Positions 6,226-13,222 of a stretch of DNA of 17,843 nucleotides are shown piece after piece. The notes beneath the pieces were generated by a model. That model was given only the letters and a program-made list of their open reading frames with translations. It was not told the origin of the DNA and ran no database searches. This DNA is from SURF-25 sp040754255 (lineage in GTDB: Bacteria > Omnitrophota > Gorgyraeia > Gygaellales > Profunditerraquicolaceae): assembly GCA_040754255.1 (NCBI GenBank), contig JBFMDA010000030.1, forward strand, positions 1-17,843, in the 5' to 3' direction. Positions within the stretch are counted from its first letter, which is position 1. Every line of letters begins with the position of its first letter. The position numbers and the translations under genes are program-made.

Positions 6226-7482
6226 ATGAAGTATGATATCAAGGATATCAAGCTGGCCAAGAAAGGGGCTTTAAGGATAGAATGGGCGCGTAATAATATG
6301 CCTGTTTTGAAACTCATCTTTGATCGTTTTAAAAAAGAGAGGCCGCTTAAAGGATTAAAGATAGCTTGTTGTTTGCACGTCACCACCGAGACCGCTGCGC
6401 TCATGGAGGTTCTTAAGGCCGGTGGAGCAACAGTGGTGCTGTGTGCCTCAAACCCTTTGTCCACGCAAGATGATGTGGCAGCCTCGCTTGCCGCACACCT
6501 CAAAATTGCTGTATTTTCGGTCAAAGGAGAGGATACAAAAAGGTATTATAGGCATATTGAATCGGTTCTTGCGATTAAGCCGGAGATCACCATGGATGAC
6601 GGCGCAGATTTGGTAAGCACCATACACCGGCGCCCTCAGTTATCGCACCGCAACATTATCGGGGGCACAGAGGAGACGACTACCGGGGTGATACGGCTGA
6701 AGGCTTTGGCAAAGGAAGGAAAGCTCAGGTATCCGATTATCGCGGTAAATGATGCCCAGACCAAACATCTTTTTGATAACCGCTATGGAACGGGGCAATC
6801 AACGATAGACGGTATCATCAGGGCAACTAATAAATTATTGGCTGGCGCGACAGTGGTAGTGTGCGGGTATGGGTGGTGCGGCAGGGGTGTTGCCATGCGG
6901 GCAAAAGGAATGGGTGCTAAGGTGATAATTTCGGAAGTCGATCCATTACGGGCACTCGAGGCCACTATGGACGGTTACGGAGTCATGCCTATTAACGAGG
7001 CCGCCCGGATAGGCGAGGTATTTGTGACGGTGACCGGGGATACGCATGTTATCCGGGGAAGGCATTTTGTCGCGATGAGGGACGGTGCGATTATTGCCAA
7101 CGCAGGCCATTTTAATGTTGAGCTTGATATTCCGGCGCTAGAAAAGATGAGTAGAAGTAAAAAACGCACTCGTGACTTCGTAGATGAATACGTCTTGAAA
7201 GACGGCCGTAAAATCTACCTTTTGGGGGAAGGCCGGCTTATTAACCTTGCTTCTGCCGAGGGGCATCCTGCGCAGGTTATGGATATGTCATTTGCAAACC
7301 AGGCGTTGAGTGCCGAGTACCTTGCCCGTTCTCACCGGACATTGGGCAAAAAGGTATACGGTGTTCCCGAAGCGATAGACAAAAATATCGCGAGGTTGAA
7401 ACTGAAATCCATGGGTATCATCATTGATTCCCTTACAAGGGAGCAAAGGGATTATTTATCCAGCTGGGAATTAGGGACATAG
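6226..7482 (+). CDS. ahcY: S-adenosylhomocysteine hydrolase, short archaeal/Thermotoga-like form
   Basis: AhcY splits S-adenosylhomocysteine into adenosine and homocysteine with bound NAD, relieving product inhibition of methyltransferases. The 418-residue length matches the short form, without the roughly 40-residue insertion of many proteobacterial enzymes. Visible sites are CLHVTTETA (His51), NPLSTQDDVAA, TMDDGADL (Asp125), GGTEETTTGV (Glu150) and NDAQTKHLFDNRYGTGQST with Lys180, Asp184 and Asn185. The NAD loop is VCGYGWCGRG at 212-221, with SEVDP at 236-240. YGTGQS replaces the YGCRES of animal-type enzymes. The C-terminus ends as SSWELGT and lacks the KPDHYRY tail, again as in archaeal/Thermotoga enzymes. 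AAAAGGAG lies five bases before the ATG. With metK it forms a methyl-cycle pair. Confidence 0.96.
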   Translation: MKYDIKDIKLAKKGALRIEWARNNMPVLKLIFDRFKKERPLKGLKIACCLHVTTETAALMEVLKAGGATVVLCASNPLSTQDDVAASLAAHLKIAVFSVKGEDTKRYYRHIESVLAIKPEITMDDGADLVSTIHRRPQLSHRNIIGGTEETTTGVIRLKALAKEGKLRYPIIAVNDAQTKHLFDNRYGTGQSTIDGIIRATNKLLAGATVVVCGYGWCGRGVAMRAKGMGAKVIISEVDPLRALEATMDGYGVMPINEAARIGEVFVTVTGDTHVIRGRHFVAMRDGAIIANAGHFNVELDIPALEKMSRSKKRTRDFVDEYVLKDGRKIYLLGEGRLINLASAEGHPAQVMDMSFANQALSAEYLARSHRTLGKKVYGVPEAIDKNIARLKLKSMGIIIDSLTREQRDYLSSWELGT

Positions 7483-7513
7483 CGATTGATATTGCAGAAC
7501 CGAATATAGCGGT

Positions 7514-8479
7514 ATGACGACAAAAAGGATTGGAGTATTGACTTCCGGGGGAGATGCGCCCGGCATGAACGCGGCGATACGCAGCGTTGTGCGTTGCGCT
7601 ACCCACTATAAACTAGAGGTCATGGGGATTTTTCGTGGCTACGCCGGCCTTATCAACGAAGAGCTTAAATTACTCGACCATCGCAGTGTTTCCAATATTA
7701 TCAATCGGGGAGGCACTATTTTAAAGACGGCACGCAGCGAAGAATTTTTGACCGAGCAAGGACAACGCAGTGCCGTTGAGATAATACGCAAGAACGAAAT
7801 CGACGGCCTGATAGTTATAGGGGGCGACGGCACTTACCGGGGCGGTATTGTGTTGAGTAAAAAATGGGGGATACCCGTAATAGGGGTACCGGGGACAATA
7901 GATAACGATTTGAACGGCACAGATGCGACTATCGGCTCAGATACGGCAGTAAATACCGCGCTTGATGCGATTGACAAAATCAGGGATACCGCGACTTCCA
8001 TGGAGCGGATCTTTGTGGTTGAAGTAATGGGAAGAGACAGCGGGTTTATTGCGCTGCAAGTTGCGGTAGGGGGCGGTGCAGAGGACGTGCTGATCCCGGA
8101 GAAGGAATTCGATTTTAATAACCTTTGCCAGGATATCGTCGAGGGTAATCTCCGGGGGAAGGTGAGCTGGATTATTGTGACTGCCGAAGGTAAAGCCAGG
8201 GGCGAGGATATCGCCAAAAGGATTTCCGAAATGACTACCCTTGAGACGCGCGTGGTGGTGCTGGGGCATATCCAGCGAGGGGGCGTGCCTACGGCACAGG
8301 ATCGGATCCTGGCCAGCCAACTCGGCGCGGAAGCGGTAGAATTGCTGATTAAAGGCTATAGCGCAAAGGCCCTGGGTGTTATTTCAGATGAAATTAATAT
8401 AGTTGATTTGGAATATGCGGTTACCAAGAAAACCTTCAAGCAGGACAGGCTGTACCAGCTGATCAAATTGCTTGTGTAA
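7514..8479 (+). CDS. pfkA: ATP-dependent 6-phosphofructokinase
   Basis: PfkA phosphorylates fructose-6-phosphate to fructose-1,6-bisphosphate, the committed step of glycolysis. At 321 residues it has the size of the E. coli-type bacterial enzyme. Motifs are GVLTSGGDAPGMNA at residues 7-20, IGGDGTYRG at 102-110, PGTIDNDL at 126-133 with the catalytic Asp130, VEVMGRDSG at 169-177 and GHIQRGGVP near the C-terminal third. The glycine after GGD (Gly106) is the residue of ATP users. Pyrophosphate-dependent relatives usually have Asp there, so ATP dependence is predicted. The start gives the standard N-terminus, but no clear Shine-Dalgarno sequence is present in the 31 bases after ahcY, unlike most genes here. 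Translation may rely on re-initiation. The aldolase gene, the next glycolytic step, follows 17 bases later. Confidence 0.96.
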   Translation: MTTKRIGVLTSGGDAPGMNAAIRSVVRCATHYKLEVMGIFRGYAGLINEELKLLDHRSVSNIINRGGTILKTARSEEFLTEQGQRSAVEIIRKNEIDGLIVIGGDGTYRGGIVLSKKWGIPVIGVPGTIDNDLNGTDATIGSDTAVNTALDAIDKIRDTATSMERIFVVEVMGRDSGFIALQVAVGGGAEDVLIPEKEFDFNNLCQDIVEGNLRGKVSWIIVTAEGKARGEDIAKRISEMTTLETRVVVLGHIQRGGVPTAQDRILASQLGAEAVELLIKGYSAKALGVISDEINIVDLEYAVTKKTFKQDRLYQLIKLLV

Positions 8480-8496
8480 AGAAAGGAGTTTGATTC

Positions 8497-9822
8497 ATGG
8501 GGAGGAAACCTCTGGATATCGAACGAATAATCATGGATTTGGTGAAAAGCGATGACCCGCTGGTCAAGAAAGGATTGGCTAAGAAGATACGCGACCTGGC
8601 GTATAAAAAAGGGATTTATCCGTCGAGCATCCACCAGCTCTATATGGCACGAGGCAGGGGGGAGTTTGCCGGATTTACGGTGCCTGCGATAAATTTACGC
8701 AGTATGACCTATGATTTGGCCAGGGCAATATTCCGCGTTGCCAAGCGCAACAATGCCGGGGCGTTTATCTTTGAAATTGCAAAATCGGAGATGGGATATA
8801 CTGCCCAGCCTCCGGTTGAATATACGAGTGCCGTACTTGCCGCTGCGATTAAGGAAAATTTTGCCGGCCCCGTATTTATCCAGGGCGACCATTTTCAGGT
8901 CAACGCCAAGAAGTTCGGCGAAAACCCAGAGAAAGAGCTAGAAGGCCTTAAGGCCCTGATCGAAGAATCGGTAGGGGCAGGTTTTTACAATATTGATATC
9001 GATTCTTCAACCGTTGTTGACTTGACTAAAACCGATATTAAGAAACAACAGCGGTCTAATTATGAGGTGTGCGCAAAGCTTACCCAGTTCATACGCCAAA
9101 TTCAGCCGCGCGGGGTAGAGGTTTCGGTCGGAGGAGAAATAGGAGAAGTGGGGAGCAAAAATTCTACCCCCGAAGACCTGCGCGCGTTTATGGAAGGGTA
9201 TAAAGAGAGGCTGCGTAAAGGCTATGACGGAATCAGCAAAATCAGCGTTCAGACCGGAACCTCGCACGGAGGCGTCGTCTTACCCGACGGGACCATTGCC
9301 CAGGTAAAGCTTGATTTTGAGACGCTCAAGACGTTATCTGAGGTTGCGCGGAAAGAATATGGATTAGCCGGAGCGGTGCAGCATGGGGCATCTACGCTTC
9401 CCCAGGAAGCCTTTCACAAATTTCCGGAATGCGAGACTGCCGAAGTGCATCTTGCGACAGAATTTCAGAATATGATTTATGAGAGTGCACATTTCCCCCA
9501 AGAGTTAAAGCGAAGAATATACGAGTGGCTTGCCATCAATGCTGCCTCAGAGAAGAAAGAGGCAGAAACAGAAGAACAGTTTTTCTATAAAACGCGTAAA
9601 AAGGCATTAGGGCCTTTTAAAAAAGATATTATGGGATTGCCCAAGGAAACCAGAGATGCCATTGCAGGAGAAATCGAAGAAAGGTTTGAGTTTCTTTTTA
9701 AACAACTCAATGCCATACAGAATAAAGAGATAGTGGATAAGTTCGTTACCTTAAAACGGGTAATCAGCCGTAAGCGAAAAGATGGCCCTGCCCTGCATCA
9801 TGACGGTGAAGGGGCCGATTAG
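8497..9822 (+). CDS. Class II fructose-bisphosphate aldolase-like protein, long and atypical
   Basis: The central region of this 441-residue protein has the zinc-aldolase TIM-barrel pattern. It includes FAGFTVPAINLRS at residues 57-69, IQGDHFQ with Asp131-His132 (base and metal ligand), YNIDIDSST at 164-172, VGGEIGEVG with Glu214, and SVQTGTSHGG with His257. AVQHGASTLP follows with His296 and a phosphate loop. These correspond to the three metal histidines and the catalytic Asp of class II aldolases. Odd points are a roughly 55-residue N-terminal helical extension, a long charged C-terminal tail from about 335, and EVHLATE at 316-322 where the family usually has a K-x-N-x-x-T motif. The gene follows pfkA directly, so cleavage of fructose-1,6-bisphosphate is the simplest role. 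A related ketose-bisphosphate substrate cannot be excluded. GAAAGGAG precedes the ATG. Confidence 0.82.
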   Translation: MGRKPLDIERIIMDLVKSDDPLVKKGLAKKIRDLAYKKGIYPSSIHQLYMARGRGEFAGFTVPAINLRSMTYDLARAIFRVAKRNNAGAFIFEIAKSEMGYTAQPPVEYTSAVLAAAIKENFAGPVFIQGDHFQVNAKKFGENPEKELEGLKALIEESVGAGFYNIDIDSSTVVDLTKTDIKKQQRSNYEVCAKLTQFIRQIQPRGVEVSVGGEIGEVGSKNSTPEDLRAFMEGYKERLRKGYDGISKISVQTGTSHGGVVLPDGTIAQVKLDFETLKTLSEVARKEYGLAGAVQHGASTLPQEAFHKFPECETAEVHLATEFQNMIYESAHFPQELKRRIYEWLAINAASEKKEAETEEQFFYKTRKKALGPFKKDIMGLPKETRDAIAGEIEERFEFLFKQLNAIQNKEIVDKFVTLKRVISRKRKDGPALHHDGEGAD

Positions 9823-9845
9823 CGATAATTAATTGCTATGGGTTG

Positions 9846-9880
9846 ATAGGCAATAGCCTATAGACAATAGACCATTGACC
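9846..9880 (+). repeat. Heptamer tandem repeat, five imperfect units
   Basis: Five consecutive seven-base units fill the middle of the 80-base gap before ilvD: ATAGGCA, ATAGCCT, ATAGACA, ATAGACC, ATTGACC. The first two units also form a perfect inverted repeat, ATAGGC and GCCTAT around a four-base loop (9846-9861). The repeat ends ten bases before the ilvD ribosome binding site. It resembles in style the heptanucleotide short tandem repeats described in cyanobacteria, although the unit differs. Its function is unknown. Confidence 0.75.
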
Positions 9881-9890
9881 CGCCATTTTT

Positions 9891-9899
9891 GGAGGTGAT
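9891..9899 (+). promoter_or_regulatory. Very strong ribosome binding site of ilvD
   Basis: GGAGGTGAT is a nine-base perfect complement to the usual 16S rRNA 3' end. GGAGG lies seven bases before the ATG at 9903. It fixes the ilvD start and is the strongest such site in the window together with AAGGAGGT (15170-15177) before ilvC. Confidence 0.85.
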
Positions 9900-9902
9900 A
9901 CA

Positions 9903-11555
9903 ATGCGTTCAGATAAGATTAAGAAAGGTCTGGAACGGGTTCCGCATCGTGCCCTTTTGCATGCGACAGGGATCGGCAGAAAGGATTTACAGAGGCCTTT
10001 TATCGGCGTGGCCACGTCTTTTACTGACCTGATCCCCGGGCATATCGGGATGCGGGATCTGGAGCGTTTTATCGAACGCGGCATTTGTTACGGCGGCGGG
10101 GTGCCTTTCTTTTTCGGTGTGCCGGGTATCTGCGACGGTATTGCAATGGGGCACCTGGGAATGTGCTATCCGTTGGCATTGAGGGAAATCGTTGCCGACA
10201 CCATCGAGACCGTGTGCAATGCCCATAGCCTTGACGGGATAGTCTGCCTGACTAACTGCGATAAGATTACCCCGGGGATGCTCATGGGGGTTGCACGTCT
10301 CAATATTCCCGCGATCATCGTGACTGCCGGGCCTATGCTTTCCGGCCGTTTCAGGCAGCGAAAACTTGCGTTTGTCCATGATACCTACGAGGCGCTCGCC
10401 CGCGCAAAGAAAGGCGAAATTTCCGATGAAGAATTAACGTGCCTGGAACTTGAGGCTTGTCCTGGAGCCGGTTCCTGCCAGGGGCTTTATACCGCCAATA
10501 CTATGGCCTGTATCACAGAAACCTTAGGCATGTCTTTGCCGGGCTGTGCCACGGCGCTTGCGATTTCCGCTAAAAAACGCAGGATTGCCCAGGCAAGCGG
10601 GGAGCGGATCGTGGAGTTAGTCAAGAAGAACATCGTCCCGCTCGATATTATTACTACGCACTCTATGGAAAATGCGATAACTGTTGATATGGCGTTGGGC
10701 GGTTCAAGCAATACGGTGCTTCACCTAATGGCGATTGCCCACGAAGCATCGATACCGTTACCTCTAAAAACGTTTGATTCCATCAGCAGGCGTACGCGGC
10801 ATATCACAAACCTTGAGCCATCCGGGCCGCATTTTATGGAAGATTTAGAATACGCGGGGGGTATTCCCGCCGTACTGAAACGCCTCAAAACTAAATTACA
10901 CAATACGCCCAGCGTAAGCGGCGAAAAGCTCTTTGCCATCGCGGATAATGCCCGGATAGACGACGAAGAAGTCATCCGGCCGCTCCAGAAAGCGTATCAT
11001 GCCCAGGGCGGAATCGCGGTATTATACGGTAACCTTGCCCCGCAGGGTGCAGTGGTAAAACAATCCGCAGTCAATGCCAAGATGATGAAGTTTTGCGGGA
11101 GGGCAAAAGTTTTTAACCGGGAAGAAGAAGCGATGCAGGCAATCTTAGGCAACAAAATTAAAAAAGGGGATTGCGTGGTTATCCGCTATGAAGGTCCAAG
11201 CGGAGGCCCCGGTATGCGGGAGATGTTGGCACCCACCTCTGCTATCGTGGGGATGGGTTTGGAAGATTCAGTTTCGCTTATTACCGATGGCCGGTTCTCC
11301 GGTGGGACTAAAGGCCCCTGTATCGGGCATATCTCGCCCGAAGCAGCCAGTGGCGGACCGATTGCCATTTTGAAAGATAATGATATAATTATAATTGATA
11401 TTCCTCGAAGGAAGCTGGAGGTAAGATTGAGCGATGCAGAAATCACACGCAGGCTCAAAGCGGTCAAAAGAGTGCCTCCGAAAATTAATACAGGGTACTT
11501 GGCCAGGTACGCAAGGATGGTCAGTTCCGCAGATAAAGGAGCGGTCTTAAGATAA
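9903..11555 (+). CDS. ilvD: Dihydroxy-acid dehydratase
   Basis: IlvD dehydrates 2,3-dihydroxy acids to the 2-keto acid precursors of valine and isoleucine. The 550-residue protein aligns along its length with E. coli IlvD. Matches include SFTDLIPGHIGMRDL at residues 39-53, GICDGIAMGHLGM at 75-87, LTNCDKITPGM at 116-126 with Cys119 and Lys121, and ACPGAGSCQGLYTANTM with Cys186 and Cys192. Later motifs are RYEGPSGGPGM, TDGRFSGGT and IGHISPEAASGG. The PGH at 45-47 is where plant/cyanobacterial [2Fe-2S] enzymes have a cluster cysteine. Its absence, as in E. coli, suggests an oxygen-labile [4Fe-4S] enzyme, which is inferred. It opens the ilv operon after a repeat-bearing gap and its stop is one base from ilvB. 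An A+T-rich stretch near 11384-11395 holds two TATAAT hexamers. Confidence 0.97.
   Translation: MRSDKIKKGLERVPHRALLHATGIGRKDLQRPFIGVATSFTDLIPGHIGMRDLERFIERGICYGGGVPFFFGVPGICDGIAMGHLGMCYPLALREIVADTIETVCNAHSLDGIVCLTNCDKITPGMLMGVARLNIPAIIVTAGPMLSGRFRQRKLAFVHDTYEALARAKKGEISDEELTCLELEACPGAGSCQGLYTANTMACITETLGMSLPGCATALAISAKKRRIAQASGERIVELVKKNIVPLDIITTHSMENAITVDMALGGSSNTVLHLMAIAHEASIPLPLKTFDSISRRTRHITNLEPSGPHFMEDLEYAGGIPAVLKRLKTKLHNTPSVSGEKLFAIADNARIDDEEVIRPLQKAYHAQGGIAVLYGNLAPQGAVVKQSAVNAKMMKFCGRAKVFNREEEAMQAILGNKIKKGDCVVIRYEGPSGGPGMREMLAPTSAIVGMGLEDSVSLITDGRFSGGTKGPCIGHISPEAASGGPIAILKDNDIIIIDIPRRKLEVRLSDAEITRRLKAVKRVPPKINTGYLARYARMVSSADKGAVLR
11362..11389 (+). promoter_or_regulatory. Possible internal promoter for ilvB inside ilvD
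   Basis: TTGCCA (11362-11367) and TATAAT (11384-11389) are 16 bases apart and match 11 of 12 sigma70 consensus positions. A second TATAAT follows at once (11390-11395). A start near 11396 would leave a leader of about 160 bases before ilvB. The hexamers encode a run of isoleucines in a conserved strand, so the resemblance may be coincidental. Confidence 0.25.
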
Positions 11556-11556
11556 G

Positions 11557-13221
11557 ATGACTGGTGCAGAAATTTTGATTGAGAGCTTAAGGCGCGAAGG
11601 GGTAGAAGTCATATTCGGTTATCCCGGCGGCCAGGTATTGCCTTTGTTTGATACGCTCTACGACGCAGATATACGTTTTATCCTTACCCGCCATGAACAG
11701 GCAGCTGCGCACGCAGCAGATGCCTACTCCCGGGCAACCGGTAACATGGGTGTGTGCCTGGCGACTTCCGGGCCGGGCGCAACGAATCTGACGACCGGTA
11801 TCGCAACTGCCTACATGGATTCTATTCCTATGATTGCCATAACCGGGCAGGTCAAGACGCACCTCATCGGAAACGATGCGTTCCAAGAGGCTGACGTGAC
11901 CGGCATCACCAGGCCTATTACAAAACACAATTATCTGGTAAAAGACGCCAAGGATTTAGCGCGCATCGTCAGAGAAGCTTTTCATGTAGCTTCAACGGGA
12001 AGGCCCGGACCGGTACTTATTGATATTCCGGTGGACGTGCAACAGAAAGACGTCGAATTTGTCTGGCCCGAAGAAGTAAATATCAGGGGATACAAGCCGA
12101 ATTATTACGGCCATCCCGGCCAGATAAAGAAAGCCGCAAAATTGATCGCTTCCTGCAAGAAGCCGGTTCTCTATGTAGGCGGAGGCGTGGTTACTTCGGG
12201 TGCTGCAGGAACGCTTAGAGAATTAGCAGAGAAGATGAATGCGCCGGTTACTTGGACCCTGATGGGCATAGGCTGTTTTCCTTCCACACATAAACTTTCC
12301 CTGGGGATGCTGGGGATGCACGGGACTGCGTATGCGAACCACGCAATCATGGAATCGGACCTTATTATTGCGGTGGGCGCGCGTTTTGACGACCGGGTTA
12401 CCGGCCGTATCGACGCGTTCGCTCCTTACGCAAAGGTCATTCATATTGATATCGACCCATCCTCCATCAGCAAGAATATCAAGGTCCATATACCCATAGT
12501 GGGCGATGCAAAGAATGTACTGGGCCAGTTATTAGAGGAATTGACTAAGGTGCCGGAAACATCCGATTGGTTAAAAACGCTTGAAGGCTGGAAGAAGAAG
12601 TCCCCTTTAACGTACAAGGCAGAAGGCAAGCTCAAGCCGCAATACGTGATTGAACAGATTGATGAGGCAACTGGCTCGGAAGCGATAATTACCACCGAAG
12701 TCGGGCAAAACCAGATGTGGGCTGCGCAGTGGTATAAATACAGCCATCCCCGGACGTTCCTCTCTTCAGGCGGCCTAGGCACTATGGGTTTTGGTTTTCC
12801 GGCAGCAATGGGAGCTAAAGTCGGCTGTCCGGAAAGAATAGTGTTTGATATAGCCGGAGACGGCTCGATACAGATGAATATCCAGGAATTGGCCACCTGC
12901 GTATGCAATAAAATACACGTGAAAGTTGCGATACTGAACAACGGTTATTTGGGCATGGTGAGGCAGTGGCAAGAGCTGTTTTACAAAAAGCGCTATTCCC
13001 ATACCTGTATATCTGGGCCCGATTTCGTAAAGCTTGCCGAAAGTTACGGAGCGGTGGGGATACGCGTGACCAAGAAAGAGGAAGTAAGGCCGGCAATCGA
13101 AAAGGCCATTGCGACGGAGAATACGGTGTTCATCGATTTTCACATTGAGCCGGAAGAGAACGTGTTTCCGATGGTCCCCGCAGGGGAAGCAATTAACCGC
13201 ATGATTGAGGGCTTGGCGTAA
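11557..13221 (+). CDS. ilvB: Acetolactate synthase large (catalytic) subunit
   Basis: This thiamine-diphosphate enzyme joins two pyruvates, or pyruvate with 2-ketobutyrate, in the first common step of valine and isoleucine synthesis. The 554-residue protein shows all three domains. The N-terminal TPP-binding part has GYPGGQVLPLFD (21-32), RHEQAAAHAADAYSR with catalytic Glu47, and ATSGPGATNL (69-78). The central FAD-type domain has VLYVGGGV and VGARFDDRVTGR (273-284). The C-terminal TPP domain has GDGSIQMNIQE (434-444) with the metal ligand NNGYLGMVRQWQ (461-472). The GARFDDRVTGR segment and MVRQWQ are typical of biosynthetic, FAD-containing enzymes and not of catabolic AlsS. The ATG is one base after the ilvD stop. 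The regulatory subunit gene is separated from it by the HD-GYP gene, an unusual arrangement. Confidence 0.97.
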   Translation: MTGAEILIESLRREGVEVIFGYPGGQVLPLFDTLYDADIRFILTRHEQAAAHAADAYSRATGNMGVCLATSGPGATNLTTGIATAYMDSIPMIAITGQVKTHLIGNDAFQEADVTGITRPITKHNYLVKDAKDLARIVREAFHVASTGRPGPVLIDIPVDVQQKDVEFVWPEEVNIRGYKPNYYGHPGQIKKAAKLIASCKKPVLYVGGGVVTSGAAGTLRELAEKMNAPVTWTLMGIGCFPSTHKLSLGMLGMHGTAYANHAIMESDLIIAVGARFDDRVTGRIDAFAPYAKVIHIDIDPSSISKNIKVHIPIVGDAKNVLGQLLEELTKVPETSDWLKTLEGWKKKSPLTYKAEGKLKPQYVIEQIDEATGSEAIITTEVGQNQMWAAQWYKYSHPRTFLSSGGLGTMGFGFPAAMGAKVGCPERIVFDIAGDGSIQMNIQELATCVCNKIHVKVAILNNGYLGMVRQWQELFYKKRYSHTCISGPDFVKLAESYGAVGIRVTKKEEVRPAIEKAIATENTVFIDFHIEPEENVFPMVPAGEAINRMIEGLA

Positions 13222-13222
13222 A

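Noticed and set aside
9875..9904. TTGACC-N18-TACAAT promoter-like pair before ilvD
   Set aside because: The -10 element overlaps the ilvD start codon and would start RNA inside the gene, while a nine-base Shine-Dalgarno site shows that ilvD is translated from a longer leader. The TTGACC is also one unit of the heptamer repeat.
12441..12941. 166-codon open frame on the minus strand inside ilvB
   Set aside because: It is antisense to conserved thiamine-diphosphate domain codons, has no family resemblance, and nothing else in the window is on that strand.
13205..13222. Upstream TTG start for the HD-GYP protein
   Set aside because: It overlaps ilvB by 17 bases, and the ATG at 13223 has a GAGG at a suitable distance.
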